From NCBI RefSeq assembly GCF_030811595.1, contig NZ_JAUSRB010000001.1:434001-498000 (forward strand): DNA of 64,000 nt. The letters are read 5' to 3'. Positions 44,453-53,007 of this stretch are shown here, one piece after another (position 1 is the stretch's first letter; every line of letters begins with the position of its first letter). Source of the DNA: Streptosporangium brasiliense (GTDB taxonomy: Bacteria; Actinomycetota; Actinomycetes; Streptosporangiales; Streptosporangiaceae). Under the pieces are notes generated by a model. That model worked only from the letters and a program-made list of their open reading frames with translations, was not told the DNA's origin and searched no databases. Both the position numbers and the translations under genes were made by a program.

Positions 44453-44803
44453 CTAATCGCGCGCGGAGCGGGTGGGGGGAGAGGAGTGGCCCCGGGGGCC
44501 CGTCCTCTCCCCGGAGGGGGCACCGCGGGCCGGCGACCGGTGGTGACGTGAGATGAGACGCGCCGCCCCGACCGGGTCGCCGGCCGGGTGGGAGGTCTCG
44601 CGGCCGGCCTCGCTCCACACGAACAGGCCGCTCTTGCACCACACGGTGAGATCGGTCAGCACCGAAAGCACGGACATCCCGCTCCCGTTGCTCTGGTAGG
44701 TGTGGGTGAATCCCTGGCGATGCAACGCGTAGCGCAGTAAACGTGTTGCCTCGCAGGGATCGCGCCAGGGCAGGTAGGGCGCGTCCGCGCGGATCGACGG
44801 CAC
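44453..44803 (-). CDS. Small hypothetical protein
   Basis: A 116-residue protein. Its first 85 residues look ordered and conserved (APYLPWRDPCEATRLLRYAL; LTDLTVWCKSGLFVWSEAGR), and the tail is Pro/Ser/Arg-rich. GTG 44803 follows GGAGGTGA at proper spacing; a longer frame to 44926 has no ribosome site. It is divergent from a GntR regulator, which may control it. No named family is recognised. Confidence 0.65.
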   Translation of the reverse strand: MPSIRADAPYLPWRDPCEATRLLRYALHRQGFTHTYQSNGSGMSVLSVLTDLTVWCKSGLFVWSEAGRETSHPAGDPVGAARLISRHHRSPARGAPSGERTGPRGHSSPPTRSARD

Positions 44804-44841
44804 CGGTCTCACCTCCTCGCCGACCTTTCGATGGATTTGTA

Positions 44842-44929
44842 CCAACGATTGGATGATGCGGGTATTGGGAGGTTGGGTCAAGGGGCTGTTCCCCGCTAGA
44901 ACCAGATCGTCTAGTTTTGTTGGCACAAA
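44842..44929. promoter_or_regulatory. Two small palindromes before the GntR gene
   Basis: CCAACGATTGG (44842-44852) and TTTGT-TGGC-ACAAA (44916-44929) lie in the divergent gap. The second overlaps the ribosome-site region of the GntR gene, a common place for GntR autorepression. Confidence 0.4.
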
Positions 44930-44938
44930 GGGGACTAA

Positions 44939-45685
44939 ATGGCACGGTCAACGCTGTATCAGTTGGTGGCCTCCGAGCTTCGGAGGACCATCTACTCCGG
45001 TGCGCTCGGACCGGGAGATCAGCTGCCGACCGAAGCGGAGCTCATGCTGACCCACCAGGTCAGCCGTAACACCGTGCGGCTCGCCCTCGGTGAGCTGGTC
45101 AACGAGGGCCTGGTCACCCGCACCCCGCGCAGGGGCACCGTGGTCAGGGAGCGCCGCCCGCTGCTCATCCACCCCCAGCGAGAGCTCCAGCCGCAGCCCG
45201 AGGAGACCAGGGAGGCATTCGCCTGGGCGGTCTCCCAGGAGGGCCGCGAGCCCAGCCAGGAGATCGAGGTCTCGATCGTGCAGCCCGTCGAGGAGATCGC
45301 CAGCAGGCTGGAGCTGCCCGACGAGGAGCTCGCCGTGGTCCGCCGCAGGCTCCGGTTCGTGGACGGCCAGCCGTACAACACCAACGACTCCTACTTCCCC
45401 CTGGCGCTGGTCGCCGGCTCCGAGATCGCCCGTCCCGGCGACATCATGCGCGGCGCCAACCGGGTGCTGGAGGAGCTCGGCCACCCCCAGGTCCGCGTGG
45501 TGGACGACATCTGGGCGCGGATGCCCACCAGCTCGGAGGCCGAGCGGCTCCAGCTCCAGTCGGGGACGCCCGTGGTCGTCTACGTCCGGGTCGGATACGA
45601 CGAGACCGACACCGCCGTACGTGTCGCCGTGTCGGTGCTCCCCGCCGACAAGCACCTGATCAGATACGAGCTGGAAAGCCGTTGA
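44939..45685 (+). CDS. GntR/HutC-family regulator with UTRA domain
   Basis: A 248-residue regulator. The winged helix (LPTEAELMLTHQVSRNTVRL) is followed by a UTRA ligand-binding domain (VVRRRLRFVDGQPYNTNDSY; WARMPTSSEAERLQLQSGTP). HutC-type GntR proteins sense sugars or other small metabolites. ATG 44939 follows AAGGGG. Divergent from the small hypothetical gene and followed by a short hairpin; target otherwise unknown. Confidence 0.9.
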   Translation: MARSTLYQLVASELRRTIYSGALGPGDQLPTEAELMLTHQVSRNTVRLALGELVNEGLVTRTPRRGTVVRERRPLLIHPQRELQPQPEETREAFAWAVSQEGREPSQEIEVSIVQPVEEIASRLELPDEELAVVRRRLRFVDGQPYNTNDSYFPLALVAGSEIARPGDIMRGANRVLEELGHPQVRVVDDIWARMPTSSEAERLQLQSGTPVVVYVRVGYDETDTAVRVAVSVLPADKHLIRYELESR

Positions 45686-45694
45686 CGTCTCCGT

Positions 45695-45715
45695 GGCCGC
45701 CCTGACGGGGCGGCC
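45695..45715 (+). terminator. Hairpin after the GntR gene
   Basis: GGCCGCCC (45695-45702) and GGGCGGCC (45708-45715) form a perfect 8-bp stem with a 5-nt loop, 9 bp after the stop. Confidence 0.6.
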
Positions 45716-45898
45716 CGAACACCGTCCGCGCCGCGGGCGACCACCGGGTCGCGCCGGCCGGACGGGCAGGCGCGGCCTGTTCCCGCCGCTCCCCTCAGAC
45801 CCCTAGGCGCCCCGCCTAGCCGGGCATGGATACCGCGCGCCATCATCCGGCCACTTTCCGTGTCCACTCCCGCACCCAGTGCAACGAAGGGATCAACC

Positions 45899-46504
45899 AT
45901 GCACTCCGACACCTTCCACCCCACCACCGCACGCCGGCTCGCGCTGCGCAGGGCGACCGGGACCGACCTCCCGGGAGTGCTCGCGCTCCTCGCCGAGACG
46001 GCCGGCTGGCTGAACCGCCGCGGCGTGCGCCAGTGGCCCGCCGGAGGCTTCCCGGCCGAGCGCATCGCCCCGCTGATCGAGGAGGGGACCATGTATCTGC
46101 TGGACGGCGAGGAGGGGCCCGCCGCCACCCTCGCCCTGGACGGCCACGCCGACCCCGAGTTCTGGGCCGCCGAGGACGGCCCCGAGTCGGCGCTCTACGT
46201 CCACAAGCTGTCGGTGGCGCGGGCGCACTCCGGCCGCGGCCTGGGGGAGGCGCTGCTCGACTGGGCGGGCCTGCGGGTGCTGGCGACGGGCAGGCGTTGG
46301 CTCCGGCTTGACTGCTCCAAGGACAACGCGCGACTGCAGGACTACTATCGGGGCCAGCGTTTCGCCCACCTCCGCACGGTCGATCTGCCGCACCGCGCCT
46401 CGGGGGCGCTGTTCCAGCGCGCCGGAGGTCTGCGCGGCGGTGCCGCCGGTGCCGCGCTGCCCTTCGTCGACCTGCGTGGATCCTCCGTGAGGCAGCATGT
46501 CTGA
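45899..46504 (+). CDS. GNAT-family N-acetyltransferase
   Basis: A 201-residue acetyltransferase. Motif A for acetyl-CoA binding is KLSVARAHSGRGLGEALL, followed by LRLDCSKDNARLQDYYRGQRF. ATG 45899 follows GAAGGGA. The last 35 residues are a Gly/Ala-rich extension. Substrate unknown; the near neighbour CutC offers no clue. Confidence 0.87.
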   Translation: MHSDTFHPTTARRLALRRATGTDLPGVLALLAETAGWLNRRGVRQWPAGGFPAERIAPLIEEGTMYLLDGEEGPAATLALDGHADPEFWAAEDGPESALYVHKLSVARAHSGRGLGEALLDWAGLRVLATGRRWLRLDCSKDNARLQDYYRGQRFAHLRTVDLPHRASGALFQRAGGLRGGAAGAALPFVDLRGSSVRQHV

Positions 46505-46547
46505 ACCAGGGCGATCCTAGGACAAAGTCATCCGATAGCCTCACTCC

Positions 46548-47222
46548 ATGACCGGATCCTTGCTTGAGGTGATCGCGCTCGACGTGCGTGACGCCGTCGC
46601 GGCGGAAGAAGGCGGTGCCGACCGCCTGGAGATCGTCGTCGACATGGCGTCGGACGGGCTCACCCCCGCGGTGGAGACGGTCGCGGCGATCTCCAAGGAG
46701 TGCGCGCTGCCGCAGATGGTGATGTTGCGCGGCGAGCCCTCGTTCCTGGCCACGCCCGAGTCGCTGGAGGGCCTGCGGCGCGATGCCAGGGCCCTCTCCG
46801 AGGCGGGCGCGGCCGGGTTCGTGTTCGGCTTCCTCGACTCCGCGGGGGCGGTCGACCTGGCCGCCACCGAGGCGCTCATCCACGCCGTCGCCCCGCTGCC
46901 CTGGACCTTCCACCGGGCGGTCGACCACGCGGCCGACCTCCAGGCGGGCTGGCGGGCCGTCCGGCTGCTGCCCAACCTCGCCACCGTCCTCACCTCGGGC
47001 GCGCCCAGCGGCGTGGCCGACGGACTGGCGCTGCTCAAGACCCGGTGCGAGGCCGGCGACGGCCCGCTGATCATGGCGGGTGGCGGGCTCCGGCCGGGTC
47101 ACGTCCCGGCGCTGCTGGAGTACGGCGTGCGGGCCTTCCACGTCGGCAGCGCCGTGCGGCCGTCGTGGTCCGACCCGGTCGACCCGCACCTGGTCCGCCG
47201 GTGGCGCGCTCTGATCGACTGA
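46548..47222 (+). CDS. cutC: CutC-family protein
   Basis: A 224-residue CutC-type TIM-barrel (ADRLEIVVDMASDGLTP; TFHRAVDHAADLQAGWRAVR; LTSGAPSGVADGLALL). Historically linked to copper homeostasis, although the biochemical role is unclear. It converges with the aldolase-like gene across a 6-bp gap, so the two mRNA ends must overlap. Confidence 0.9.
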   Translation: MTGSLLEVIALDVRDAVAAEEGGADRLEIVVDMASDGLTPAVETVAAISKECALPQMVMLRGEPSFLATPESLEGLRRDARALSEAGAAGFVFGFLDSAGAVDLAATEALIHAVAPLPWTFHRAVDHAADLQAGWRAVRLLPNLATVLTSGAPSGVADGLALLKTRCEAGDGPLIMAGGGLRPGHVPALLEYGVRAFHVGSAVRPSWSDPVDPHLVRRWRALID

Positions 47223-47228
47223 CGGCCG

Positions 47229-48407
47229 TCAGGCCGTCCCGAGGGCCAGGTCGGCGCGGCGGAGTGCGGCGGCCATCGTCCTGACCGTGGCGGGCTCGTC
47301 CATCACGCCGCCGCCCGCCTCGCGCTGCTCCTCCCAGGCGCGCACCCGCCGCGCGTACTCCTCGTAGCGCGACAGATGGAAGTGGTAGACCGCGACGTAG
47401 CGGCTGACCAGGTGCGAAGGGTGCATGTCCCAGCCCTGGTAGAAGCCGTGGCTCAGGGAGTGCCTGATCAGCGCCACGTGCCGCCACCACAGGTTCCGCA
47501 CGACGTATCTGTCGTCGGAGGCGGGCGAGGCGGCCAGCGAGCCGTCCGACAGCTCCACCCCGGTCCCGGCGAAGGCCGTCTGCATGACGTGCCGGGCGTG
47601 GTCGCAGGCCGGATGGTCCAGCCGCTGCTCGTGCGGGGGCAGGGAGCAGCTCGCCGTGTAGTCGAAGACGCCGAAGTGTGCCGCGGCCAGCCGGCCCCCG
47701 AGCGAGGCGACCAGGCCGGCGTCGAGGAAGCGCACCGTCTGGGTGGCCTCCACCTGCATCTCGAACCGGAGCGTGCCCCCGGCGAGGCCGAGCCCCCGCT
47801 CCAGCGCCTCCAGGCAGTCGGCGAACTGGCCGAGGTAGGCCCTCATCAGGACCTTGGGGAAGGTGACCACGAACCCTCCCGGCAGGTGCCCGACCCGGTC
47901 GATCACCCCGGTCAGGAACCCGTCCAGCGTGCGCAGGCTCCGGACCGGGTCACCGTCGGCGAACGACTTCACCCGCAGCCCCCAGCGGCGCGGGAGCGTC
48001 CCGCCCGCGTGCAGGGCCGCGACGGCCTCCGCCGCCCGCGCGACGTGGCCGTCCTCCTCCCCGGGACGCAGGCCGTACCCGTCCTCGAAGTCCACCCGCA
48101 GGTCCTCGATCGGCTCCCGGTCGAGCTTGGCGGCGACCTTCTCGTGCACGGCCTTGGCGGTCTGCTCGTGCATCTCGAAGAGCCTGGCCAGGTCCTTCCT
48201 GGACAGGTGCCGCCCGAGCAGGTCCTGCGCCTCCTCACCCCACGCCGCCACGGTCCCCGCGTCGAACCGGTCGGCGGGGACGTAGACGGTGTGCACCGGC
48301 TGCCATCCCACCGTCGCCGCCGTCGCCGGATAGGCCGCCGACTGCTCGCGGTGGGTCTGCTCGAAGCCGGGGATCAGGGCCGACGGGTCGGCGAGTGTGA
48401 CGCGCAT
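47229..48407 (-). CDS. Aldolase/citrate-lyase-like protein (DUF6986 type)
   Basis: A 392-residue protein with HpcH/CitE-like features: the acidic metal-site segment IEDLRVDFEDGYG and the strand RFEMQVEATQTV with conserved Glu residues. A C-terminal helical part includes VRNLWWRHVALIRHSLSHGF. Probably a lyase acting on a keto-acid or CoA ester; the substrate is unknown. ATG 48407 follows GAGGAG. Name of the DUF is from memory. Confidence 0.75.
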   Translation of the reverse strand: MRVTLADPSALIPGFEQTHREQSAAYPATAATVGWQPVHTVYVPADRFDAGTVAAWGEEAQDLLGRHLSRKDLARLFEMHEQTAKAVHEKVAAKLDREPIEDLRVDFEDGYGLRPGEEDGHVARAAEAVAALHAGGTLPRRWGLRVKSFADGDPVRSLRTLDGFLTGVIDRVGHLPGGFVVTFPKVLMRAYLGQFADCLEALERGLGLAGGTLRFEMQVEATQTVRFLDAGLVASLGGRLAAAHFGVFDYTASCSLPPHEQRLDHPACDHARHVMQTAFAGTGVELSDGSLAASPASDDRYVVRNLWWRHVALIRHSLSHGFYQGWDMHPSHLVSRYVAVYHFHLSRYEEYARRVRAWEEQREAGGGVMDEPATVRTMAAALRRADLALGTA

Positions 48408-48485
48408 GGCGGTACTCCTCGTGGGCGGGCCGGGCTTCGCCCCTCAATGCTCGGCCGTTCTCGGGCGCCCTGTCCATGCCTGCGT

Positions 48486-48557
48486 GGTGCGGTGGTCGGG
48501 TCGCCGTGTCCATGTCTGCGCGGTGCGGTGGCCGGGTCGCCGTGTCCGTGTCTGCGC
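48486..48557. repeat. 36-bp tandem repeat, two copies plus a partial
   Basis: The unit starting GGTGCGGTGGTCGGGTCGCC occupies 48486-48521 and 48522-48557 with two differences; a partial third copy precedes it near 48470. It lies in the 214-bp gap between the aldolase-like gene and fprA. Confidence 0.75.
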
Positions 48558-48621
48558 GGTCCGACGGTCCGGCGGCGGGCCGCCCCGCCGATCTCCGGCA
48601 CCGGCCCGCCGCACCGCCGGG

Positions 48622-49920
48622 TCATCGGCCGGAGGCGGTGAGCATGGCGGCGAGACCGAGGAGCTTGACGCGCTCGCCGCGGCCCAGGGTCCTGGCCAGG
48701 GCCGCCTCCGCCTCCTCGATGGCCAGCCAGTGCCCGTAGGTGATGGGGGAGACGCCCCGGGAGGCGAGGAGGTCGTCCAGGTCGGCGCGGCGGGCCGGCT
48801 CGCGGCCGGCGAGGTCGGCCAGCAGGGTGCGGACCGTCTCCGCGGCGTCGGACTTGTTGGTGCCGATCACGCCGGTGGGGCCGCGCTTGAGCCAGCCGGC
48901 CACGTACTCGCGGTCACGGACCCGGCCGGCCTCGTTCGGGACGGTCATGGTGGCCTCGGAGAAGGGGACGCCGGGCAGCGGCACGCTCTGGTAGCCGACC
49001 GAGCGCAGGACCATGCCGACCGGGAGGGTCTCGAACTCACCGGTGCCCACGACGCGGCCGTCCACCAGCCGGGTCCGTTCGAGCCTGAGCGCCTCCACCC
49101 GGCTCTCGCCGAGGATCTCCACCGGGCGCATCCAGAACCGCACGTCCAGCCTCCGGGGGCGGCCCACCGGGGTGCGGGCGGCCCAGCCCTGCAGCACCTC
49201 GACGTTCCCCCGGACCTGGCGCGGCAGGTCCGTGACGTCCGCCACCGCCTCCTCGGGCCGCACGCACACGTCGGCGTTGGTCAGCTCGCCCAGCTCCCGG
49301 AGCTCCTTCAGGGTGAACTTGGCGTGCTCGGGCCCCCGGCGGCCGATCATGTGGATGGCCTTGACCTGGCTGCCGGCCAGCCGGGACAGCACCTCGTCGG
49401 GCACGTCCGTGGCGCGCAGCTCCTCGGCGGTCTTGGCGAGGACGCGCACCACGTCCACCGCCACGTTGCCCACGCCGATCACCGCGACCTCCGGGCTGTC
49501 GAGGACGAAGCGGTCGGCGGGCATGTCGGGGTGGCCGCAGTACCAGTTCACGAAGTCGGTGGCGGCCACGCTGCCGGGCAGGTCCTCACCGGGGATGCCC
49601 ATCCGCCGGTCCACCATCGCGCCGGTGCAGTAGACCACGGCGTCGTAGCAGTCCAGCAGGTCCGTGACGCCGACGTCCTTGCCCAGCTCGACGCCGCCCA
49701 GGAACCGCACGGACGGCAGCTCCAGCACCCGGCGCAGGTACTGTGCGATCGACTTGATCGAGGTGTGGTCGGGGGCCACGCCGTACCGCACCAGGCCGTA
49801 GGGCGTGGGCAGCCGTTCGAGCACGTCCACCTCGACGGCCCCGGGGGCCTGCTTCATCAGCGCCTCGGCCGTGTAGATCCCGGCAGGCCCTGATCCGACG
49901 ATCGCGACTCGCAGTGACAC
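48622..49920 (-). CDS. fprA: NADPH-ferredoxin reductase FprA (adrenodoxin reductase type)
   Basis: A 432-residue FAD/NADPH enzyme: FAD site VAIVGSGPAGIYTAEAL, RYGVAPDH, NADPH site VIGVGNVAVDVVRVL, and a C-terminal ATG-like WLKRGPTGVIGTNKSDA. It reduces ferredoxins for P450s and for steroid-active Rieske oxygenases, so it may support sterol breakdown here. GTG 49920 sits six bases after GGAGG. Two TATATCCG palindromic motifs lie 125-155 bp upstream. Confidence 0.92.
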   Translation of the reverse strand: MSLRVAIVGSGPAGIYTAEALMKQAPGAVEVDVLERLPTPYGLVRYGVAPDHTSIKSIAQYLRRVLELPSVRFLGGVELGKDVGVTDLLDCYDAVVYCTGAMVDRRMGIPGEDLPGSVAATDFVNWYCGHPDMPADRFVLDSPEVAVIGVGNVAVDVVRVLAKTAEELRATDVPDEVLSRLAGSQVKAIHMIGRRGPEHAKFTLKELRELGELTNADVCVRPEEAVADVTDLPRQVRGNVEVLQGWAARTPVGRPRRLDVRFWMRPVEILGESRVEALRLERTRLVDGRVVGTGEFETLPVGMVLRSVGYQSVPLPGVPFSEATMTVPNEAGRVRDREYVAGWLKRGPTGVIGTNKSDAAETVRTLLADLAGREPARRADLDDLLASRGVSPITYGHWLAIEEAEAALARTLGRGERVKLLGLAAMLTASGR

Positions 49921-50256
49921 ATCGCCTCCTAGGCGCGGGCTGTCGTGAACGCGATTCTGTATCAACGGGGCGCGCCCTGCCAGCCTCGACAGGCAACATG
50001 ATCCAGATAACCCGTGTGGCCGGTGCGCGCGCCGCCATACCGGCGGATATATCCGACGTCATGCCGTATATATCCGTCATACCCACTCATAGAAGCCGTT
50101 CTCGCCGGATCTAACTCGCTGAGGCCGTCGCCGCTTCACTCCGCCCGCCGCGGCTTTCTCGCCGCATCCCACCGGTCGGGGCCGTCGCCGACCCGCTCCG
50201 CCGGTCGCCGCCGTGCCCCGCCCGCCGCGCGCCGGGCCGCGGGGACCGCCGGTCCG
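49921..50256. other. Gap between fprA and fadD3 with AT-rich palindromes
   Basis: No gene seen in 336 bp. CGGATATATCCG (50044-50055) is a perfect 12-bp palindrome and CCGTATATATCCG (50064-50076) a close relative in an otherwise GC-rich stretch. They may be operators for fprA. The part after 50100 is the fadD3 3' flank and looks empty. Confidence 0.4.
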
Positions 50257-51858
50257 TCACGCCTGCGCCCGGGGGGCCGCCCGGGCGCGCAGGGCCCGCT
50301 TGTCGATCTTCCCGTTGGCGTTGACCGGCAGGGCGTCCACCACGACCACCCGCCTGGGCACCTTGTAGTCGGACATGTTCTCCCTGGCCCACGCGACGAT
50401 CCCGGCCGGATCGACGGCGACGCCCGGCCGGGGGACCACGAACGCCCACCCGGCCTCGCCCGACCTCCCGTCCGGCACCCCGACCACCGCCGCCTGGGCC
50501 AGCGAGCCCTCCCGCAGCAGCAGGCCCTCCACCTCGGCGGGGGAGACGTTGAACCCGCCGACGATGTACAGCTCCTTCTTGCGGTCCACGACCGCGAGGT
50601 TGCCGCCGGGATCGAAGGCGCCGACGTCACCGGTGTGGAGCCAGCCGTCCCTGATCACCTCGGCGGTCCTGCCCGGCTCGTTCCAGTAGCCGCGCATCAC
50701 CCCGTAGCCCCGCACGACGATCTCACCGCGCCCGCCGGGCGGGACCTCGGTGCCGCGCTCGTCCACGATCCTGACCTCCATGCCCGGCACCGGGCGGCCG
50801 GTGCTCGACGCGACGACCTCGACGGGGTCCTCCGCCCTGGTCATGGAGACGACCGTGCCCTCCATCAGCCCATAGGCGTTGATCATGCGCTCCAGCCCGA
50901 GCCGCTCCAGCAGCCTGCGGATGAGCTCGGCGGGCACCGAGGCCGCGCCGCAGATCGCCACCCGGAGCGAGTGCTCCCCGAGGTCGGGCTCCTCCAGCAG
51001 CCGGTGGAACAGCGTCGGCGGCCCGGCCAGGACCGTGATCCTCCTGTCGCGGATCAGGTCCATGAGCAGGTCGGGGCCGAACGCCCGGACCGGAGTCATC
51101 ACGGCCCGGCGCATCACCGAGGCCAGCAGCCCCGCGTTGAGCCCGAAACCGTGCGCGAACGGCGCGATGACCGGATAGCGGTCGCCGGGGCGGAGGGTGA
51201 CGATCTCCGCCCAGTCCCAGTAGCCGCGCAGCGTGTGGCCGTGTTCCAGCATGACGCCCTTGGGCGTCCCGGTGCTGCCGGAGGTGGACATGATCTCGCA
51301 CAGGTCGTCCGGCCGTACGGCCAGCGCCCGCTCCTCCGCCTCGGCCCGGCCGACCCGGGACCCGTCCGAGAGCAGTTGGGAGGGCCGCACCGTCCCGGGG
51401 CGTCGCACCCGCTCCGGCACGATCACCTGCCGCAGCTCCGGCAGGCCGGCGTAGGGCCGCCCGGCGTCCGGCCCGCCCGCCGCGCCGGCCAGCAGGTCGG
51501 TGAAGACCGTGCCGTCCAGGCCGTCTCCGGTGATCAGCACGCTCGTCCCGGTCCCGCGCAGCGTGCCGGCGGCCTCGATGCCCCTGCAGCGCGCCGAGAG
51601 CGGCACGAGCACCGCCCCGGCGTCCCAGACGCCGAACGCGCTCGTGACCCAGCCCGGGTCGTTCGGGCCCCAGATCGCGACCCGGTCCCCGGCCCGCACG
51701 CCCAGGGCGATCAGGCCCCGGGCGACGGCGCCGGCCCGGTCGCGCAGATCGGCGAGCGACAGCCGTACCTCGCCGTCGTCCACGACGATGTCGGAGGGGT
51801 GGGTGCTGGCCTGGTCGCGGAGCATCCGGGGGATCGTCCCCCAGCCGGGTACTTCCAT
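50257..51858 (-). CDS. fadD3: Acyl-CoA synthetase, FadD3-type (HIP-CoA ligase candidate)
   Basis: A 533-residue AMP-forming ligase: phosphate loop STSGSTGTPKG, YGLMEGT, GWLHTGD, hinge RKKELYIVGGFNVSP and catalytic lysine NGKIDK. In the KstR2 regulon FadD3 (Rv3561) attaches CoA to HIP, the indanone propionate left after A/B-ring removal. Operon position under a KstR2-like box supports that assignment; similarity to Rv3561 is clear but not extreme, so another acyl substrate is possible. Last of three genes transcribed from 54 kb. Confidence 0.85.
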   Translation of the reverse strand: MEVPGWGTIPRMLRDQASTHPSDIVVDDGEVRLSLADLRDRAGAVARGLIALGVRAGDRVAIWGPNDPGWVTSAFGVWDAGAVLVPLSARCRGIEAAGTLRGTGTSVLITGDGLDGTVFTDLLAGAAGGPDAGRPYAGLPELRQVIVPERVRRPGTVRPSQLLSDGSRVGRAEAEERALAVRPDDLCEIMSTSGSTGTPKGVMLEHGHTLRGYWDWAEIVTLRPGDRYPVIAPFAHGFGLNAGLLASVMRRAVMTPVRAFGPDLLMDLIRDRRITVLAGPPTLFHRLLEEPDLGEHSLRVAICGAASVPAELIRRLLERLGLERMINAYGLMEGTVVSMTRAEDPVEVVASSTGRPVPGMEVRIVDERGTEVPPGGRGEIVVRGYGVMRGYWNEPGRTAEVIRDGWLHTGDVGAFDPGGNLAVVDRKKELYIVGGFNVSPAEVEGLLLREGSLAQAAVVGVPDGRSGEAGWAFVVPRPGVAVDPAGIVAWARENMSDYKVPRRVVVVDALPVNANGKIDKRALRARAAPRAQA

Positions 51859-51882
51859 GCCGGTCGCGCCTTTCGAGGGGGG

Positions 51883-53007
51883 TCAGCGGGCGATGGCCGT
51901 GCGGTCCCTGCCGAGATGGTGGCCGCGCTCGTCGTTCACCACGCCCCGGGGGCCGGCCTCCGAGACCTGCGGGCAGATCTCGACGGCGATCGTGACCGGC
52001 GTGAGCGCCTTGAGCGACTGCTGGATGCGCGACCTCCACATGGGGTTACTGACGAGACTCTCTCGGTTGAAGGTCACCGTCAGGGTCGCGGCGTCGAGCG
52101 TGCCCTGCCGGGTCACGCCCAGTTCCCAGCCGGAGACGCCGTCGATCCTGCCGAGCGCCCTCTCGATCCGCTCCAGCGACAGCCACACCCCGCGTACCAG
52201 CACGTGGTCGCCGACGGTGTGCTCGGGCGCGGGGAAGGCGTCTCCGGCGGTCGGCCGGACGACCTGCCCGGTACGGAGCGTCGTGCCGGCCGACGGGTCG
52301 GCGACGACCACCTCGGCCAGGCCGGGGGCGTACGGAGCGGTCAGTAGTTCGTCCCTGTCCAGCGGGGCCAGGCCCGCCGACCCCGGGGCGAACAGGGTGA
52401 GCGGGGCCGTCTCCGAGGAGCGCCATCCCAGCGGCACCGCGGTGAACGGCGAGCAGTAGACCTCCGTCACCTCCGCCTCGAACTCCGCCGCCAGGTGCGG
52501 CATCGTCCGCCGGGAGGCGATCTCCCCGGTCAGGATGATGTGCCGCAGCCCCAGGTCCAGCGGGTCGAGCAGGAACTCCAGGTGCAGCCTGGCCAGCAGG
52601 TCCATGGCCCCGGTCGGCGTGATCACCAGGGTGGTCGCCCTCAGCGACTCCAGCGCGTGGTGCAGCCGGAGCCTGCCGCGCGGGCCGACGGAGGCCGCCG
52701 CCTGGGCCGTCTCGGCCGCGGCCATCGCCCACCGCGCGCCCGCGAGCTCGCCGTCCCCCGACAGCGCCACCACGACCCGGTCCGTCGCGCCCACCCCCGC
52801 CGCCTCCAGCGCGGCGGTACAGGCGCGGACGGTCTCGGCCGGCCCGCCGGCGGAGACCACGCTGCCGGCGTCCGCGGAGACCAGCAGCAGGCCGGTCGCC
52901 GTACGGCCCGCCGCGGCGAGATCACCCCGGGTCTTCCAGGCCGTCGTGTCACCGGCCGTCCTGTCGCCCCGGTCGCGGACCCGGGTCCCTCCCGGGCCGG
53001 CCGTCAT
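51883..53007 (-). CDS. PaaK-like adenylating-enzyme homologue with degenerate ATP loop
   Basis: A 374-residue protein resembling the phenylacetate-CoA ligase branch of AMP-binding enzymes: VTEVYCSPFTAVPLGW at the A5 position, TGQVVRPTAGDAFPAP and a C-terminal small domain with ERIERALGRIDGVSGWELGV. The expected S-G-T-T-G-K-P phosphate loop is replaced near residues 43-55 by VSADAGSVVSAGG, and the lysine is missing. It may be a non-catalytic CoA- or ligand-binding partner. ATG 53007 overlaps the monooxygenase stop; fadD3 follows 24 bp later. Confidence 0.68.
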   Translation of the reverse strand: MTAGPGGTRVRDRGDRTAGDTTAWKTRGDLAAAGRTATGLLLVSADAGSVVSAGGPAETVRACTAALEAAGVGATDRVVVALSGDGELAGARWAMAAAETAQAAASVGPRGRLRLHHALESLRATTLVITPTGAMDLLARLHLEFLLDPLDLGLRHIILTGEIASRRTMPHLAAEFEAEVTEVYCSPFTAVPLGWRSSETAPLTLFAPGSAGLAPLDRDELLTAPYAPGLAEVVVADPSAGTTLRTGQVVRPTAGDAFPAPEHTVGDHVLVRGVWLSLERIERALGRIDGVSGWELGVTRQGTLDAATLTVTFNRESLVSNPMWRSRIQQSLKALTPVTIAVEICPQVSEAGPRGVVNDERGHHLGRDRTAIAR

